Shown here: positions 50,301-57,971 of the stretch, in pieces
Layout of the letters: every line of letters begins with the position of its first letter
Position numbering within the stretch: position 1 is the first letter of the stretch
Assembly (NCBI GenBank): GCA_016125185.1
Contig: WGMG01000007.1
Span: 211,604-275,603 of the forward strand
DNA: 64,000 bases
Direction: 5' to 3'
Source: Armatimonadota bacterium
GTDB lineage: Bacteria > Armatimonadota > Fimbriimonadia > Fimbriimonadales > Fimbriimonadaceae
The notes under the pieces: generated by a model
Databases searched by the model: none
What the model was told of the DNA's origin: nothing
Seen by the model: only the letters and a program-made list of their open reading frames with translations
Made by a program: the position numbers and the translations under genes

Positions 50301-50560
50301 CCGGGCACGACGGGAAACTTGCCGTTGCGGTTTTCGAACGCGCCCTCGGCGGTATCGAGGCGCATGTTGGCCATTCGGGTGGCGGTGTCCGGTCCGTGGC
50401 ATTTAAAGCACCGGTCGGAGAGGATGGGAAGGATGTCGCGGGAGAAATCGACCTTCTCTTGGGGCTTGGCTTGGGGCGCAGGGCTCGTGAGGAGTCCGGC
50501 TCCGAACCCTCCGACGCCGAGCGTCAGACCGAGCAGTTGGATCAACCTCGAACCAAGCAT
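47372..50560 (-). CDS. PSD1 family protein: cytochrome c-like, DUF1549, LamG and DUF1553 domains (pair 2)
   Basis: This 1062-residue exported protein has a hydrophobic leader (LIQLLGLTLGVGGFGAGLLT). A planctomycete cytochrome c domain follows (SDRCFKCHGPD near residue 50, then DPMPP). DUF1549 carries CAKCHDHKFDP. A LamG-like sandwich spans about 470-650 (GLSHAAGLKLYIDGKEAPT). DUF1553 is C-terminal (RLALAKWVTRPNNPLTARVA, THPELLDYLA, PLQALVLLNDVQFVEPARVL). It shares full architecture with the protein at 35020. The DUF1501 partner is displaced by the toxin-antitoxin-like module immediately downstream. Confidence 0.92.
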   Translation of the reverse strand: MLGSRLIQLLGLTLGVGGFGAGLLTSPAPQAKPQEKVDFSRDILPILSDRCFKCHGPDTATRMANMRLDTAEGAFENRNGKFPVVPGKPEHSMLVERINDKDDPMPPQDSGKTLSKAEIDLLTRWIREGAVYRKRWSFEPLPAQVPVPKVSGNWPKNDIDRFILARLNQEKISPSPEAPRSRWLRRVTLDLNGLPPTEADIDAFIQDKSPDAYEKVVDRLLASPHFGERIAVDWLDAARYSDSYGYQSDLIMPSWPYRDWVIKSFNNNLPYDQFLTDQIAGDLLPNATRDDRLATAFNRLHRQSNEGGSIPLEFKTEYASDRVNTFGTAVLGLTLGCAKCHDHKFDPISQKEYYQLFAYFNNIDEYGLLLSSEIVPTPSLLLPTKEQEARRAELETARDQAQHNLEQVAEQAKPRFDKWLNAKPTDVAMGDYACAFWLDEKVGGKFKNEISNDVTCDLIGSPETVPGKNGTALKFDGDNGIIIRKLKSLERWDPFTWSFWVKDPRDVKGPAVLLHRTGGTDVGFCGFDLLLEDGYLTARVMRQWPGNAVAIKTTQPIAANQWTNIAWSYDGLSHAAGLKLYIDGKEAPTTVLNDKIWKTIHAYGDLGPSGGDWSFGQRFREAGFKGGEIDQIAYAERCLTPIEVEQIYSKFGVIRCLMDPDNHRPELLQYYLGAIDPEYRAALALRLQADKAIAEFENGIQEISVMEESNHNVPAYLLARGQYDAPRNAQTLVHRGTPKMLPALDPTGKNDRLALAKWVTRPNNPLTARVAVNRLWQMMFGTGIVETSENFGVQGSPPTHPELLDYLAKKFIDSKWNVKAILKTIALSATYREDSIHDAKLQKIDPDNKLYARGPSQRLSAEMVRDTALSASGLLNDKLGGPPVNPYQPAGLWTENNTMTPAFVQSKGADLYRRSIYSTWKRTTPVPSMLVFDATAREACIVRRPVTSTPLQALVLLNDVQFVEPARVLAERAIESNPSRPNQIQDMFMRLAGRHATDQEAKILSTIYDEQHKLFADKQQDATKLIHMGDSKPNDKLDPLDLASMTVVAQAILNSDSVIWKR

Positions 50561-50611
50561 GGATAGCAGTACTTTACCGTCGGGATGAGGACCATATGTT
50601 AGAATCCAACC

Positions 50612-53215
50612 ATGAATCGTTTGGCCCTGTTATTGGTGGCCCTTTTGTCGGCTTCGGCATTCGCCCAGAACGACGAGGCGTACGGCAAGAAGATCAAGGA
50701 ATATACGACGGAACCGTTCTTCTTGACGGAGTACGTGGACCATCTGCCCGCCAGTTCGCGGGTGCCCAGCCCGCTGAAGTACTTCGGCGACATCATCGGC
50801 GCGCCGAACATTCTGCACCACGTTGATGAGATCAACGGATATATGCGGGCATTGGCGAAGTCATCGGACCGAGTGATGGTGCAGAGCATGGGCAAGAGCG
50901 AAGGCGGGCGCGAGATGATCGCGGTGATCATTTCGGATGCGGACAACCTGAAGCGACTGAAGCGGATTCAGGAGATTAACGCGACGCTGGGCGACCCGCG
51001 CAAGTTGGTGGACTACAAGGGCGACGGGAAGCTGGACGGGGCGGACGAGAAGGCCGACAAGCTGATCCAGGAGGACCTGCCGATTTATTACGCGACGGGT
51101 GGGATGCACTCACCGGAATCGGGGCCGCCGGAGATGCTGATGGAGTTGGCGTACCGGTTAGCGGTTGAGGACTCGCCTTACATTCGCGAGATTCGAAAGA
51201 ACTCGATTGTGATGCTGACGCCGGTGCTGGACGTGGACGGGCGGGACCGGTACGTGGATACGTATCTGTATCGAAAGAAGAACCCGGATAAGCCGGCGAT
51301 TCCGCTGGTGTATTGGGGGCAGTACGTGGCGCACGACAACAACCGGGACAACATCGGAATGGGGTTGGCGCTAAGCAAGAACCTGGTGCAGACGTGGCTC
51401 CAGTTCCACCCGACGGTGCTTCACGACCTGCATGAGTCGGTGCCTTTTTTGTACATCTCGACGGGAACGGGGCCGTACAACGCATGGCTCGACCCAATCA
51501 CGATCGATGAGTGGCACATGATGGCGTACAACGAGGTCGACGAGATGACCAAACGGGGCGTGCCGGGTGTATGGACGCACGGATTCTACGATGGGTGGGC
51601 GCCGAACTACGCGTTCTACATCGCGAATGGGCACAACGCCATCGGACGGTTTTATGAAACGCAAGGCGGAAGCGGGGCGGACACGGGCATCCGAAACATC
51701 GGGTCGGAGTCAACGCGAGACTGGTTTCGCCCGAACCCGCCGTTTTCGAGCGTGCGATGGTCGATTCGAAACAATACCAACCTCAGCGAATCGGCGATTT
51801 TGATGGGCATGCACAACCTGTCGTCGAACAAGGAGAAGTTTCTTCATAACTACTATCTGAAGTCGAAGCGGAGCGTGCTGAAGCCCTGGAACGAGGGTCC
51901 GGCGGCGTATGTGCTCTCGGCCAAGCCGGGGCGGCGATGGAACCTACTGGAGCTGAAGACCCTGATGAACCGGCAGGGGGTCGAGGTGACCTCGCTGACG
52001 GAAGACATGAAGGTGGGCGACAAGACGCTGGCGAAGGGTTCTTACGTGGTGCGGATGGACCAGCCGTATTGCCGAATGGCGGACATGCTGTTGGACAAGC
52101 AGTACTACAACCCGAGCGACCCGGCACCGTATGACGACACGGGTTGGACGTTGGGACCGCTGTTCGACGTGGATTCGGTGCGTGTGAAGGAAGCCTCGAT
52201 TTTGGGCAAGACGCGAACGCCGGATGCGGCAGAGTGGGAAGCAGCGAAGCCGTTCCCGGTCGACAAGAGCAAGCTCGGCCGCATTGCGATCGTGCATACC
52301 TGGCAGAGCACGCAGAACGATGGTTGGTTCCGCATGGCGTTCGACGCGGCGGGCGTGCCCTACACCTACCTTCCGGTGCAGGCATTGCGCGATACGGCGG
52401 ACCTGAAGAGCAAGTACGACGTGATCGTCCTGTCGCCGACGGGCGGGAGTGCGCAGAGCATTGTGAACGGCATTAGCAAGGACGGCGAACCGATTCCGTG
52501 GAAGCCGCTGGAGGGCTTTCCGAACCTGGGCGGGGTCGATAACTCCGACAATATCCGCGGTGGGATCGAACTGCAGGGAATGATGAACCTGCAGAAGTTC
52601 TGCGAAGCGGGTGGGCTATTCATCTGCGTGGGAGACAACTGTTCGGTGCCGATCGATTACGGTCTGGTGAGCGGGGTTTCGATAACGGATTCAAAGGACT
52701 TGTTTGCGCCGGGCGGCGTGTTCTTGGCCGAGAATAAGGGCAAGGACAGCCCGATCACGGCTTCGTATGATGCGACGGTCGGCGTTTACTTCTCGCAATC
52801 GCCTCTGCTATCGGTGAGCGGCGGTGGATTCCGGCGACGGGGCGGAGACGATGGTGGCACGCGGCCCAGCGGACGGGGCGATTTGACCGACCCGGACGTG
52901 GTGCAAGGGCGGCCGCCTTACAAGCCGAAGTCGATGCCGGGCGATAGCGCGCCGACCTCGCCTCGACCGCAGGCGACGGCGCGGCCGGAGGTTTTGCTCC
53001 AGTTTGCCGACGCGGATAAGCTGCTGATCAGCGGCGCTCTCGACCATGGCGACGAGATGGCGGGCAAGGCGGCGCTGATTCGGTGCCCAGTCGGGAAGGG
53101 GAATGTGCTTCTGTTTGCGATCAACCCGATGTGGCGCGAATCGACTCTGGGTTCTTGGCCGCTGATCTTCAATGCGGCGCAGAACTGGCAGAATTTGAGT
53201 TCGGATAAGAAATGA
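50612..53215 (+). CDS. Secreted M14 family zinc carboxypeptidase-like protein
   Basis: The protein has 867 residues. The signal peptide is RLALLLVALLSASAFAQ. The peptidase M14 domain spans roughly 60-370: HxxE zinc ligands His166 and Glu169 in GGMHSPESGPPE, a later His (271 or 274) in LHDLHES, and the Glu of RFYETQGG near 350 as candidate general base. About 450 further residues include a class I glutamine amidotransferase-like or beta-rich region (KYDVIVLSPTGGSAQSIVNG, then CEAGGLFICVGDN). Members of this long M14 subgroup are mostly uncharacterised. It probably hydrolyses peptides or peptidoglycan stem peptides outside the cytoplasm. Its stop overlaps the next gene's ATG. Confidence 0.88.
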   Translation: MNRLALLLVALLSASAFAQNDEAYGKKIKEYTTEPFFLTEYVDHLPASSRVPSPLKYFGDIIGAPNILHHVDEINGYMRALAKSSDRVMVQSMGKSEGGREMIAVIISDADNLKRLKRIQEINATLGDPRKLVDYKGDGKLDGADEKADKLIQEDLPIYYATGGMHSPESGPPEMLMELAYRLAVEDSPYIREIRKNSIVMLTPVLDVDGRDRYVDTYLYRKKNPDKPAIPLVYWGQYVAHDNNRDNIGMGLALSKNLVQTWLQFHPTVLHDLHESVPFLYISTGTGPYNAWLDPITIDEWHMMAYNEVDEMTKRGVPGVWTHGFYDGWAPNYAFYIANGHNAIGRFYETQGGSGADTGIRNIGSESTRDWFRPNPPFSSVRWSIRNNTNLSESAILMGMHNLSSNKEKFLHNYYLKSKRSVLKPWNEGPAAYVLSAKPGRRWNLLELKTLMNRQGVEVTSLTEDMKVGDKTLAKGSYVVRMDQPYCRMADMLLDKQYYNPSDPAPYDDTGWTLGPLFDVDSVRVKEASILGKTRTPDAAEWEAAKPFPVDKSKLGRIAIVHTWQSTQNDGWFRMAFDAAGVPYTYLPVQALRDTADLKSKYDVIVLSPTGGSAQSIVNGISKDGEPIPWKPLEGFPNLGGVDNSDNIRGGIELQGMMNLQKFCEAGGLFICVGDNCSVPIDYGLVSGVSITDSKDLFAPGGVFLAENKGKDSPITASYDATVGVYFSQSPLLSVSGGGFRRRGGDDGGTRPSGRGDLTDPDVVQGRPPYKPKSMPGDSAPTSPRPQATARPEVLLQFADADKLLISGALDHGDEMAGKAALIRCPVGKGNVLLFAINPMWRESTLGSWPLIFNAAQNWQNLSSDKK

Positions 53216-53580
53216 ACGACGATCAAACACCAATCGAAGACGGCGGGGTCGTGGTCCCGCCGGTGATGCCTCCGGTTCAACAGACGGCGGCCTACCCTCG
53301 GCCCCAGGCGGCCCCGGCCGATCCGAATCATGATCCCATGCGGTTCGTGATTCCCGTCAATCCATCGGGTTTGGCGGTGGCGGCAGGGTACCTGGGCTTG
53401 TTTGCGGTTACCTGCGTTTTTGCGCCGATCGCGCTGGTGGTCGGTTTGTTGGCGCTTCGCGACCTGAAGAATCACCCCCAGAAGACGGGTAAAGGGCGGG
53501 CGATTTTCGGGCTGGTGATGGGCATCATCGGGACCGTAACTTTGATCGTTATCGGGGTTTTGTCCATCGTTCAGAAGTAG
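53212..53580 (+). CDS. DUF4190 domain membrane protein
   Basis: This 122-residue protein overlaps the peptidase stop by four bases (ATGA). A proline-rich N-terminus of about 45 residues precedes two transmembrane helices (LAVAAGYLGLFAVTCVFAPI and AIFGLVMGIIGTVTLIVIGV) around GLLALRDLKNHPQKTGKGRA, the DUF4190 signature. The function is unknown; similar domains often occur with GYF_2 domains, as in the gene at 54092. Confidence 0.8.
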   Translation: MNDDQTPIEDGGVVVPPVMPPVQQTAAYPRPQAAPADPNHDPMRFVIPVNPSGLAVAAGYLGLFAVTCVFAPIALVVGLLALRDLKNHPQKTGKGRAIFGLVMGIIGTVTLIVIGVLSIVQK

Positions 53581-53586
53581 GTTGCG

Positions 53587-54150
53587 ATGCAGACCTTGAT
53601 CATCGTGACTGGCCACTCCGGAGCGGGGAAAACGCATTTGAGCCATCAGATTGCGCGGCGCTTCGGCTTGATGTGCGTGAATAAGGACGACATCAAGGAG
53701 ACGATCGGGGACGAGTTTCATGCCTCGAACCGCGAGGAGTCGCGGCGGATCGGGCGGGCGTCTTATTACGTGATGGACCGGCTAATGGATCGGGCTTTGG
53801 CGGCACGCTTGAGTTTGGTCGTGGAGAGCAACTTCCCGGCGGATTTCTATACTGACAAGGTGAACGCGCTTCGGGCGAAGTACGGGTTTCAGACGCTCCA
53901 GATTTTGTGTTGGGCCGACCCGGTGGTCCTGCTCCAGCGGATCGCAGGTCGAGTGGATCGAGGTGAGCGACATGCGGTGCATGTGGCGGAGCCAGTGGAA
54001 GACAGTGGGCCGTATCTGCGGTACTTGGCAGATGGAAAATTGAAGCCGCTGGACATTGGCGGAGAACTGATCGAGTTCGACACGACCGACTTTGGAACGG
54101 CAGACATCGAGCCGGTTTGTACTCGCGTTCGTCTGCTCTTGGAGGGTTAA
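53587..54150 (+). CDS. P-loop kinase (AAA_33/zeta-toxin-like)
   Basis: This 187-residue protein has a Walker A GHSGAGKT at residues 9-16, a DDIKETIGDEFHA segment (VNKDDIK, as in AAA_33 kinases) and a LIDVESNF-like strand (LSLVVESNFPADF) typical of the zeta-toxin/chloramphenicol phosphotransferase group. The lid RIAGRVDRGERHAVHVAEP carries several Arg residues. It probably phosphorylates a small molecule; no antitoxin accompanies it, so a toxin role is unlikely. GGAGGG near its stop may serve the next gene. Confidence 0.78.
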   Translation: MQTLIIVTGHSGAGKTHLSHQIARRFGLMCVNKDDIKETIGDEFHASNREESRRIGRASYYVMDRLMDRALAARLSLVVESNFPADFYTDKVNALRAKYGFQTLQILCWADPVVLLQRIAGRVDRGERHAVHVAEPVEDSGPYLRYLADGKLKPLDIGGELIEFDTTDFGTADIEPVCTRVRLLLEG

Positions 54151-54625
54151 TATCGGCGATTCCAACGACGCTTTCTATTACGTCGAGGGGTTTGGGCCGA
54201 CGGTTGGGCTCGTTAGCGTCGAGAAGTTGAAGACGATGGACCTGGCAGGCAAGCAGGTTCGGCAAGCGGGCGAGGATCGGTATCTGGACGAGCACGAGTT
54301 ATACGGCATTTTGGGGGTGGCGATTCCGCCGACTCCGTTGACGATTTCAGGCTATCCGCGGCCGATGTACCAGAATCAGCCTTCGCGCGTGTCCCGTTGG
54401 GCGGTCGCGGCTGGTTGGTTTGGGCTCGCTTCTATATGTTGTTCGGTGCTGGCTCCGTTCGCTATCTTCTTTTCGTGTATGGGACTGGCGGACCTTCGGA
54501 AGCACCCGGAAGCGCATGGCTATGAGCGGGTCTGGATTGGATTTGGATTGGGGAAGTTGGGCATTGTGATGTTTCTTATCCTTTATCGATCAGGTGTTTC
54601 TGGCATACGATTTGGCTGCGCTTGA
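54092..54625 (+). CDS. GYF_2-DUF4190 membrane protein, start uncertain
   Basis: The product has a GYF_2-like domain (DAFYYVEGFGPTVGLVSVEK, EDRYLDEHELYGILG) and a DUF4190-like pair of transmembrane helices (WAVAAGWFGLASICCSVLAP, AIFFSCMGLADLRKHPEAHG). The only conventional start upstream of the domain is ATG 54092, which overlaps the kinase gene by 59 nt and adds about 20 unrelated residues. A strong GGAGGG at 54142-54147 points instead to initiation at the non-canonical ATC 54152, directly after the kinase stop. The function is unknown. Confidence 0.6.
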   Translation: MERQTSSRFVLAFVCSWRVNIGDSNDAFYYVEGFGPTVGLVSVEKLKTMDLAGKQVRQAGEDRYLDEHELYGILGVAIPPTPLTISGYPRPMYQNQPSRVSRWAVAAGWFGLASICCSVLAPFAIFFSCMGLADLRKHPEAHGYERVWIGFGLGKLGIVMFLILYRSGVSGIRFGCA

Positions 54626-54629
54626 CGTT

Positions 54630-54658
54630 TTGACCTGTTGCAACGGTGGGCGTATAAT
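54630..54658 (+). promoter_or_regulatory. Consensus sigma-70 promoter of the Cys-rich protein gene
   Basis: TTGACC (54630-54635) and TATAAT (54653-54658) are separated by exactly 17 bp. The -10 ends nine bases before ATG 54668, so the mRNA would have almost no leader. Confidence 0.7.
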
Positions 54659-54667
54659 GCCTTCACC

Positions 54668-56446
54668 ATGCTCGCTGCTTTGATCCTTGGTGGGGTGATT
54701 GGCAGAGCGGTGATTTCCCCACAAAATCCGAGTCTGCCCAAGCCGGGCGAGATTACCTACAGTCTCGACGACCAAAGTGTCAACATGAATCACTCCTATT
54801 TGGAGTTTAAGTGGACCTATGTGGACAAAGGGCCAATGCTCAACTACGATTTCGACGTGGCTTGCATCAATCGGTGCAATGGCGAGAAGCATTTCGACCA
54901 CAAGTTCTGCGACTTATCGTGCGACAGTCCGTGTACGATGGGAGTGCACCAGTTTGAGAGCACACCGATTGTCTTCCAGGATGACGAGCAAAGTGCGATC
55001 AGGGAGGTGAACCAGGGCGCAAAACAGTTTGGATTTTCGGTCGACACAGGAGGTGGAGTCGATGCCGTCGATCAACAAATTCGCAACACTATCAAGAGTA
55101 CGTATTACGTTCATGAACAATTTCCCTGCTGGAACCACGCACCCTGTTCGACAAGCTTTAAAGGCTACTTTTGTCGCTTGATCTCGGCAAAGCTAACCTA
55201 CCAGTTCTATCGCTTGGAGAGTGATGCAACGGGCCGGGAGGTCAAGGTATCGGGACCCGAGAAGACGGTGGATTTGGTTAGCTACCGAGTAGCCGACAAG
55301 ACTGCGCCCTTCCTGGATTCGGTAACTCGGTGTCTGTGCGACGTGGTAAAGGAAGGAATTCCCAAGGAGCACGCGTATCGTACGGGAGGATTGTTCGAAG
55401 AAGAGGGCAACCAGTCGGCCTACGCGATGAAGGACGTCGGCAAGTTTGGGGTGACGGTTTCATTTGCGAGCATGAACAGCTTTACGATGACGGCGTCCAA
55501 CCCGACCAACATGCCGGTGACGCTGGTGTTGGAGCCGGGCACGATCTGCACACCGGATATGTCGGACCAGCAGACGATGTGCACCACGAAGCGGGTCGAG
55601 TTGAGCCTGATGCCGAAAGGAAGCGGGACGGTGATGGTGCCGTTTGGCCCGATGGTTTTCGACCCTTCTTACGAGTCGGCTGAGGGGTACGGCGCGTGCA
55701 TCAACATGCACAAGAAGATGCCGGACGGGACGGCGAAGTACACGCTTTCGCTATCGGATAATCCGGCGATCGTGCAGTTGGCGGACTTTGCCTCGCACGA
55801 ACTAATTCAGGGTCCGTGGACGCAGACGCGGTTCTGGATCGTGTCGGACCATGCATCGCTGGACGAGGTTCGGAAGGTGCTGCTGCCGCGCCCGACGGAG
55901 GGGATTTACGTGCGGGGGCTGTACGATATCGCCAGCCACACGGACGTGGATTTGACGGATAAGGCTTACCGCAAGTGCATGGAGCCGCGGTTGATCGTGG
56001 GGTCGACGATTTCGAGAGACGGCACGGCGTGGTTTGTGCGAACGATGGCGAAGATCGATGCCAAGGGGTTTGGCGATTGGGTGACCAAGAACGCGAAGGC
56101 GTTTGCGCCGCTGTTTGCCGAGAAGACGGATAGCGTGGACTTTAAGCATGCGGTGGACGTGGAGTTGGCCCTAGGCGCGAGCGACGATGCATCGCTTCGG
56201 GCAGTGGCGCTGGACTATCTGCGAACGGCGGTGCCGGAGGCGAACCGAGCCGACTTCTGCAATGCGGGCGGATTGGACGATCTGGGAATGCTTTTGCAGG
56301 ACGACGCGCTTCGCGCAAAGGCGTTGGAAGTGGCGGCGCTGTATCCGTATTCGCGGGTGAAGATGCCGCTGTGCAACCTGCCGGCATCGGCTTCCGGCGA
56401 CGACAAAGCGATGGCGTCTGCGTTGATTAAGGCGCTGAAGGGCTGA
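54668..56446 (+). CDS. Cys-rich exported protein of unknown function
   Basis: The protein has 592 residues. The start is set at ATG 54668 because the promoter's -10 lies inside the alternative TTG 54638 frame. One hydrophobic N-terminal segment (MLAALILGGVIGRAVISP) suggests a signal peptide or anchor. The first 200 residues are cysteine-rich (ACINRCNGEKHFDHKFCDLS, CDSPCTMGVHQ, FPCWNHAPCSTSFKGYFCRL), implying disulfides or metal binding. The middle has a beta-rich SFTMTASNPTNMPVTLVLEP segment and the last 250 residues are helical. I do not recognise any domain. It converges on dus with a 20-bp overlap. Confidence 0.65.
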   Translation: MLAALILGGVIGRAVISPQNPSLPKPGEITYSLDDQSVNMNHSYLEFKWTYVDKGPMLNYDFDVACINRCNGEKHFDHKFCDLSCDSPCTMGVHQFESTPIVFQDDEQSAIREVNQGAKQFGFSVDTGGGVDAVDQQIRNTIKSTYYVHEQFPCWNHAPCSTSFKGYFCRLISAKLTYQFYRLESDATGREVKVSGPEKTVDLVSYRVADKTAPFLDSVTRCLCDVVKEGIPKEHAYRTGGLFEEEGNQSAYAMKDVGKFGVTVSFASMNSFTMTASNPTNMPVTLVLEPGTICTPDMSDQQTMCTTKRVELSLMPKGSGTVMVPFGPMVFDPSYESAEGYGACINMHKKMPDGTAKYTLSLSDNPAIVQLADFASHELIQGPWTQTRFWIVSDHASLDEVRKVLLPRPTEGIYVRGLYDIASHTDVDLTDKAYRKCMEPRLIVGSTISRDGTAWFVRTMAKIDAKGFGDWVTKNAKAFAPLFAEKTDSVDFKHAVDVELALGASDDASLRAVALDYLRTAVPEANRADFCNAGGLDDLGMLLQDDALRAKALEVAALYPYSRVKMPLCNLPASASGDDKAMASALIKALKG

Positions 56447-57410
56447 GCATCGCCCGGTCGAGGGCGTCGAAGAACTCGTCGAGGGACTGAGTTTGCTTGA
56501 CGGCGTCGAAGTAGGGGAAATCGCCGTAGAGTTTGGCGATTTTGACCCATTGCTTGAGGCGCATCACGGTGACGTGGGGCGGGCAGTCGGCGTAGAAGTC
56601 GCACTGCCGGACGAAGCCTCTGAGGGAGGTTAGCCAATCGATTCTGTCGGGGACGGACTTGCTGGTAAGGCCGAGTTCGCGAGCGGCTTGGAGCGGGAGG
56701 AGCGGGTTGGCGAGGGCTCCGCGGCCGATCATGAAGTGGATGCAACCGGTTTCGTCCTGGCATCGGCGGAAGTCGTCGATGGTCCAAATGTCGCCGTTGG
56801 CGACGACGGGGATGCTCAGTTGACGGCGGACCTCGCCGACCTTGGGCCAATAGACGGGCGGTTGGTAGCCCTGGACGCGGGTGCGGGCGTGGATGGTGAG
56901 CCACTCGGCGCCGCCTTCCTCGGCCATGCGGGCGGTTTCGAAGATGGACTCGATGTTGTCCCAGCCGAGGCGGACCTTGGCCGAAACGGGGATCGGCTTG
57001 GGGACGGCCTGGCGAACGGCGGAGACGATCTCGCGGATGCGGGGCGGACAACGGAGGATGGACGCGCCGCCATCGTGGCGATTGACGGTGGGGGCGGGGC
57101 ATCCGAAGTTGATGTCGATGCTTTGCGCGCCAGCTTTGACGGCAATGACGGCGGACCGGGCCATGCGGTCGGGATCGCCACCGAGGATTTGGACCTGGAC
57201 CGGCATGCCGGTTGGCGTGAGGCCGCCAGTGAGAAGTTCGGGGACGTCGCGGCGGAAGACCTTGGTGGGGAGGACTTCTATGCTGACGCGGAGGAATTCG
57301 GAGACGGCGAAGGAGAAGGCTCCCGACGCGCCTTGGTAGGCGCGCATTGGCGCGTCGGTGACGCCGTCCATCGGCGCGAGAACCAAAGCGGGTTGGTTGG
57401 GGCGAATCAC
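56427..57410 (-). CDS. dus: tRNA-dihydrouridine synthase
   Basis: The protein has 327 residues from GTG 57410 (VIRPNQPALVLAPMDGVTDA), which has GAAGGGCGGA upstream and avoids overlap with the neighbouring gene; the frame is open to 57497. The Dus TIM barrel is clear: LAPMDGVTDAPMR, VQILGGDPDRMA, SIDINFGCPAPTVNRHDGGA with the catalytic cysteine in NFGCPAP, and FMIGRGALANPLL for FMN phosphate. It reduces uridines in tRNA D-loops using FMN and NADPH. Which of the Dus specificities (DusA, B or C) applies is not clear. It overlaps the convergent Cys-rich gene by 20 bp. Confidence 0.9.
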   Translation of the reverse strand: MIRPNQPALVLAPMDGVTDAPMRAYQGASGAFSFAVSEFLRVSIEVLPTKVFRRDVPELLTGGLTPTGMPVQVQILGGDPDRMARSAVIAVKAGAQSIDINFGCPAPTVNRHDGGASILRCPPRIREIVSAVRQAVPKPIPVSAKVRLGWDNIESIFETARMAEEGGAEWLTIHARTRVQGYQPPVYWPKVGEVRRQLSIPVVANGDIWTIDDFRRCQDETGCIHFMIGRGALANPLLPLQAARELGLTSKSVPDRIDWLTSLRGFVRQCDFYADCPPHVTVMRLKQWVKIAKLYGDFPYFDAVKQTQSLDEFFDALDRAMLSPSAP

Positions 57411-57435
57411 TCCGCCCTTCAGTGTACTTAGGTTT

Positions 57436-57933
57436 CTATTTTTCAGCGAGGAGCTTGGTGACGAGTTGCGAGACTTCGCCCTCGCCGTTGTGGCCATTGA
57501 AATTCATTTCTCCGACCCACGAGCCGCGGACACGGCCATGCTTGTCGACCACGTAGAGGGTGGGCCAATACTCGTTGTTCCAAGCACGCCAGTTCTTGTT
57601 TTCGGGATCGAAGAGGACGGGGTACTTGATGCCGTACTGCTTGACGGCCTTTTGGACGTTGTTGAAGTCGCGCTCGGATGGCAGTTCGGGGGTGTGGATG
57701 CTGACGACTTGGACGCCGCGCTTTTGGAAGGTATCGGAGAGGCGCTGGACGGCGGGAAGGTTGTGCTTGCAGTTGATGCAGGCGAAGGTCCAGAAATGGA
57801 CGAGCGTGATTTTGCCGCTCCGCGAGGCGATGGTGATCGGGGCGGCGGTGTTGAGCCATTGACCGCCGATGAATTCGGGCGCGGGCTTCATGGTTTGCTG
57901 TCCGAGAAGGACGAGGGCAAGACTGGGGATCAT
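57436..57933 (-). CDS. Thioredoxin-like protein (TlpA/redoxin type)
   Basis: The protein has 165 residues from ATG 57933 (MIPSLALVLLGQQTMKPAPE); the frame is open to 58188, but that extension is arginine-rich and overlaps the GH106 gene. The thioredoxin fold has the active-site motif ACINCKHNLP (CxxC with Ile-Asn between), the preceding KITLVHFWTF and the cis-Pro region EYWPTLYVVDKHGRV. The weak N-terminal hydrophobic segment may be a signal for export, as in TlpA/ResA proteins that reduce exported disulfides or serve cytochrome c maturation. It is a plausible helper for the haem-containing PSD1 proteins in the window. Confidence 0.8.
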   Translation of the reverse strand: MIPSLALVLLGQQTMKPAPEFIGGQWLNTAAPITIASRSGKITLVHFWTFACINCKHNLPAVQRLSDTFQKRGVQVVSIHTPELPSERDFNNVQKAVKQYGIKYPVLFDPENKNWRAWNNEYWPTLYVVDKHGRVRGSWVGEMNFNGHNGEGEVSQLVTKLLAEK

Positions 57934-57971
57934 GGTTTCAGAATGCGGTTCTCGTCCGTTTAGTTCCAGTG

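Noticed and set aside
53587..54150. Zeta toxin of a toxin-antitoxin pair
   Set aside because: No epsilon-like antitoxin is adjacent; the neighbours are DUF4190 membrane proteins, so a small-molecule kinase is more likely.
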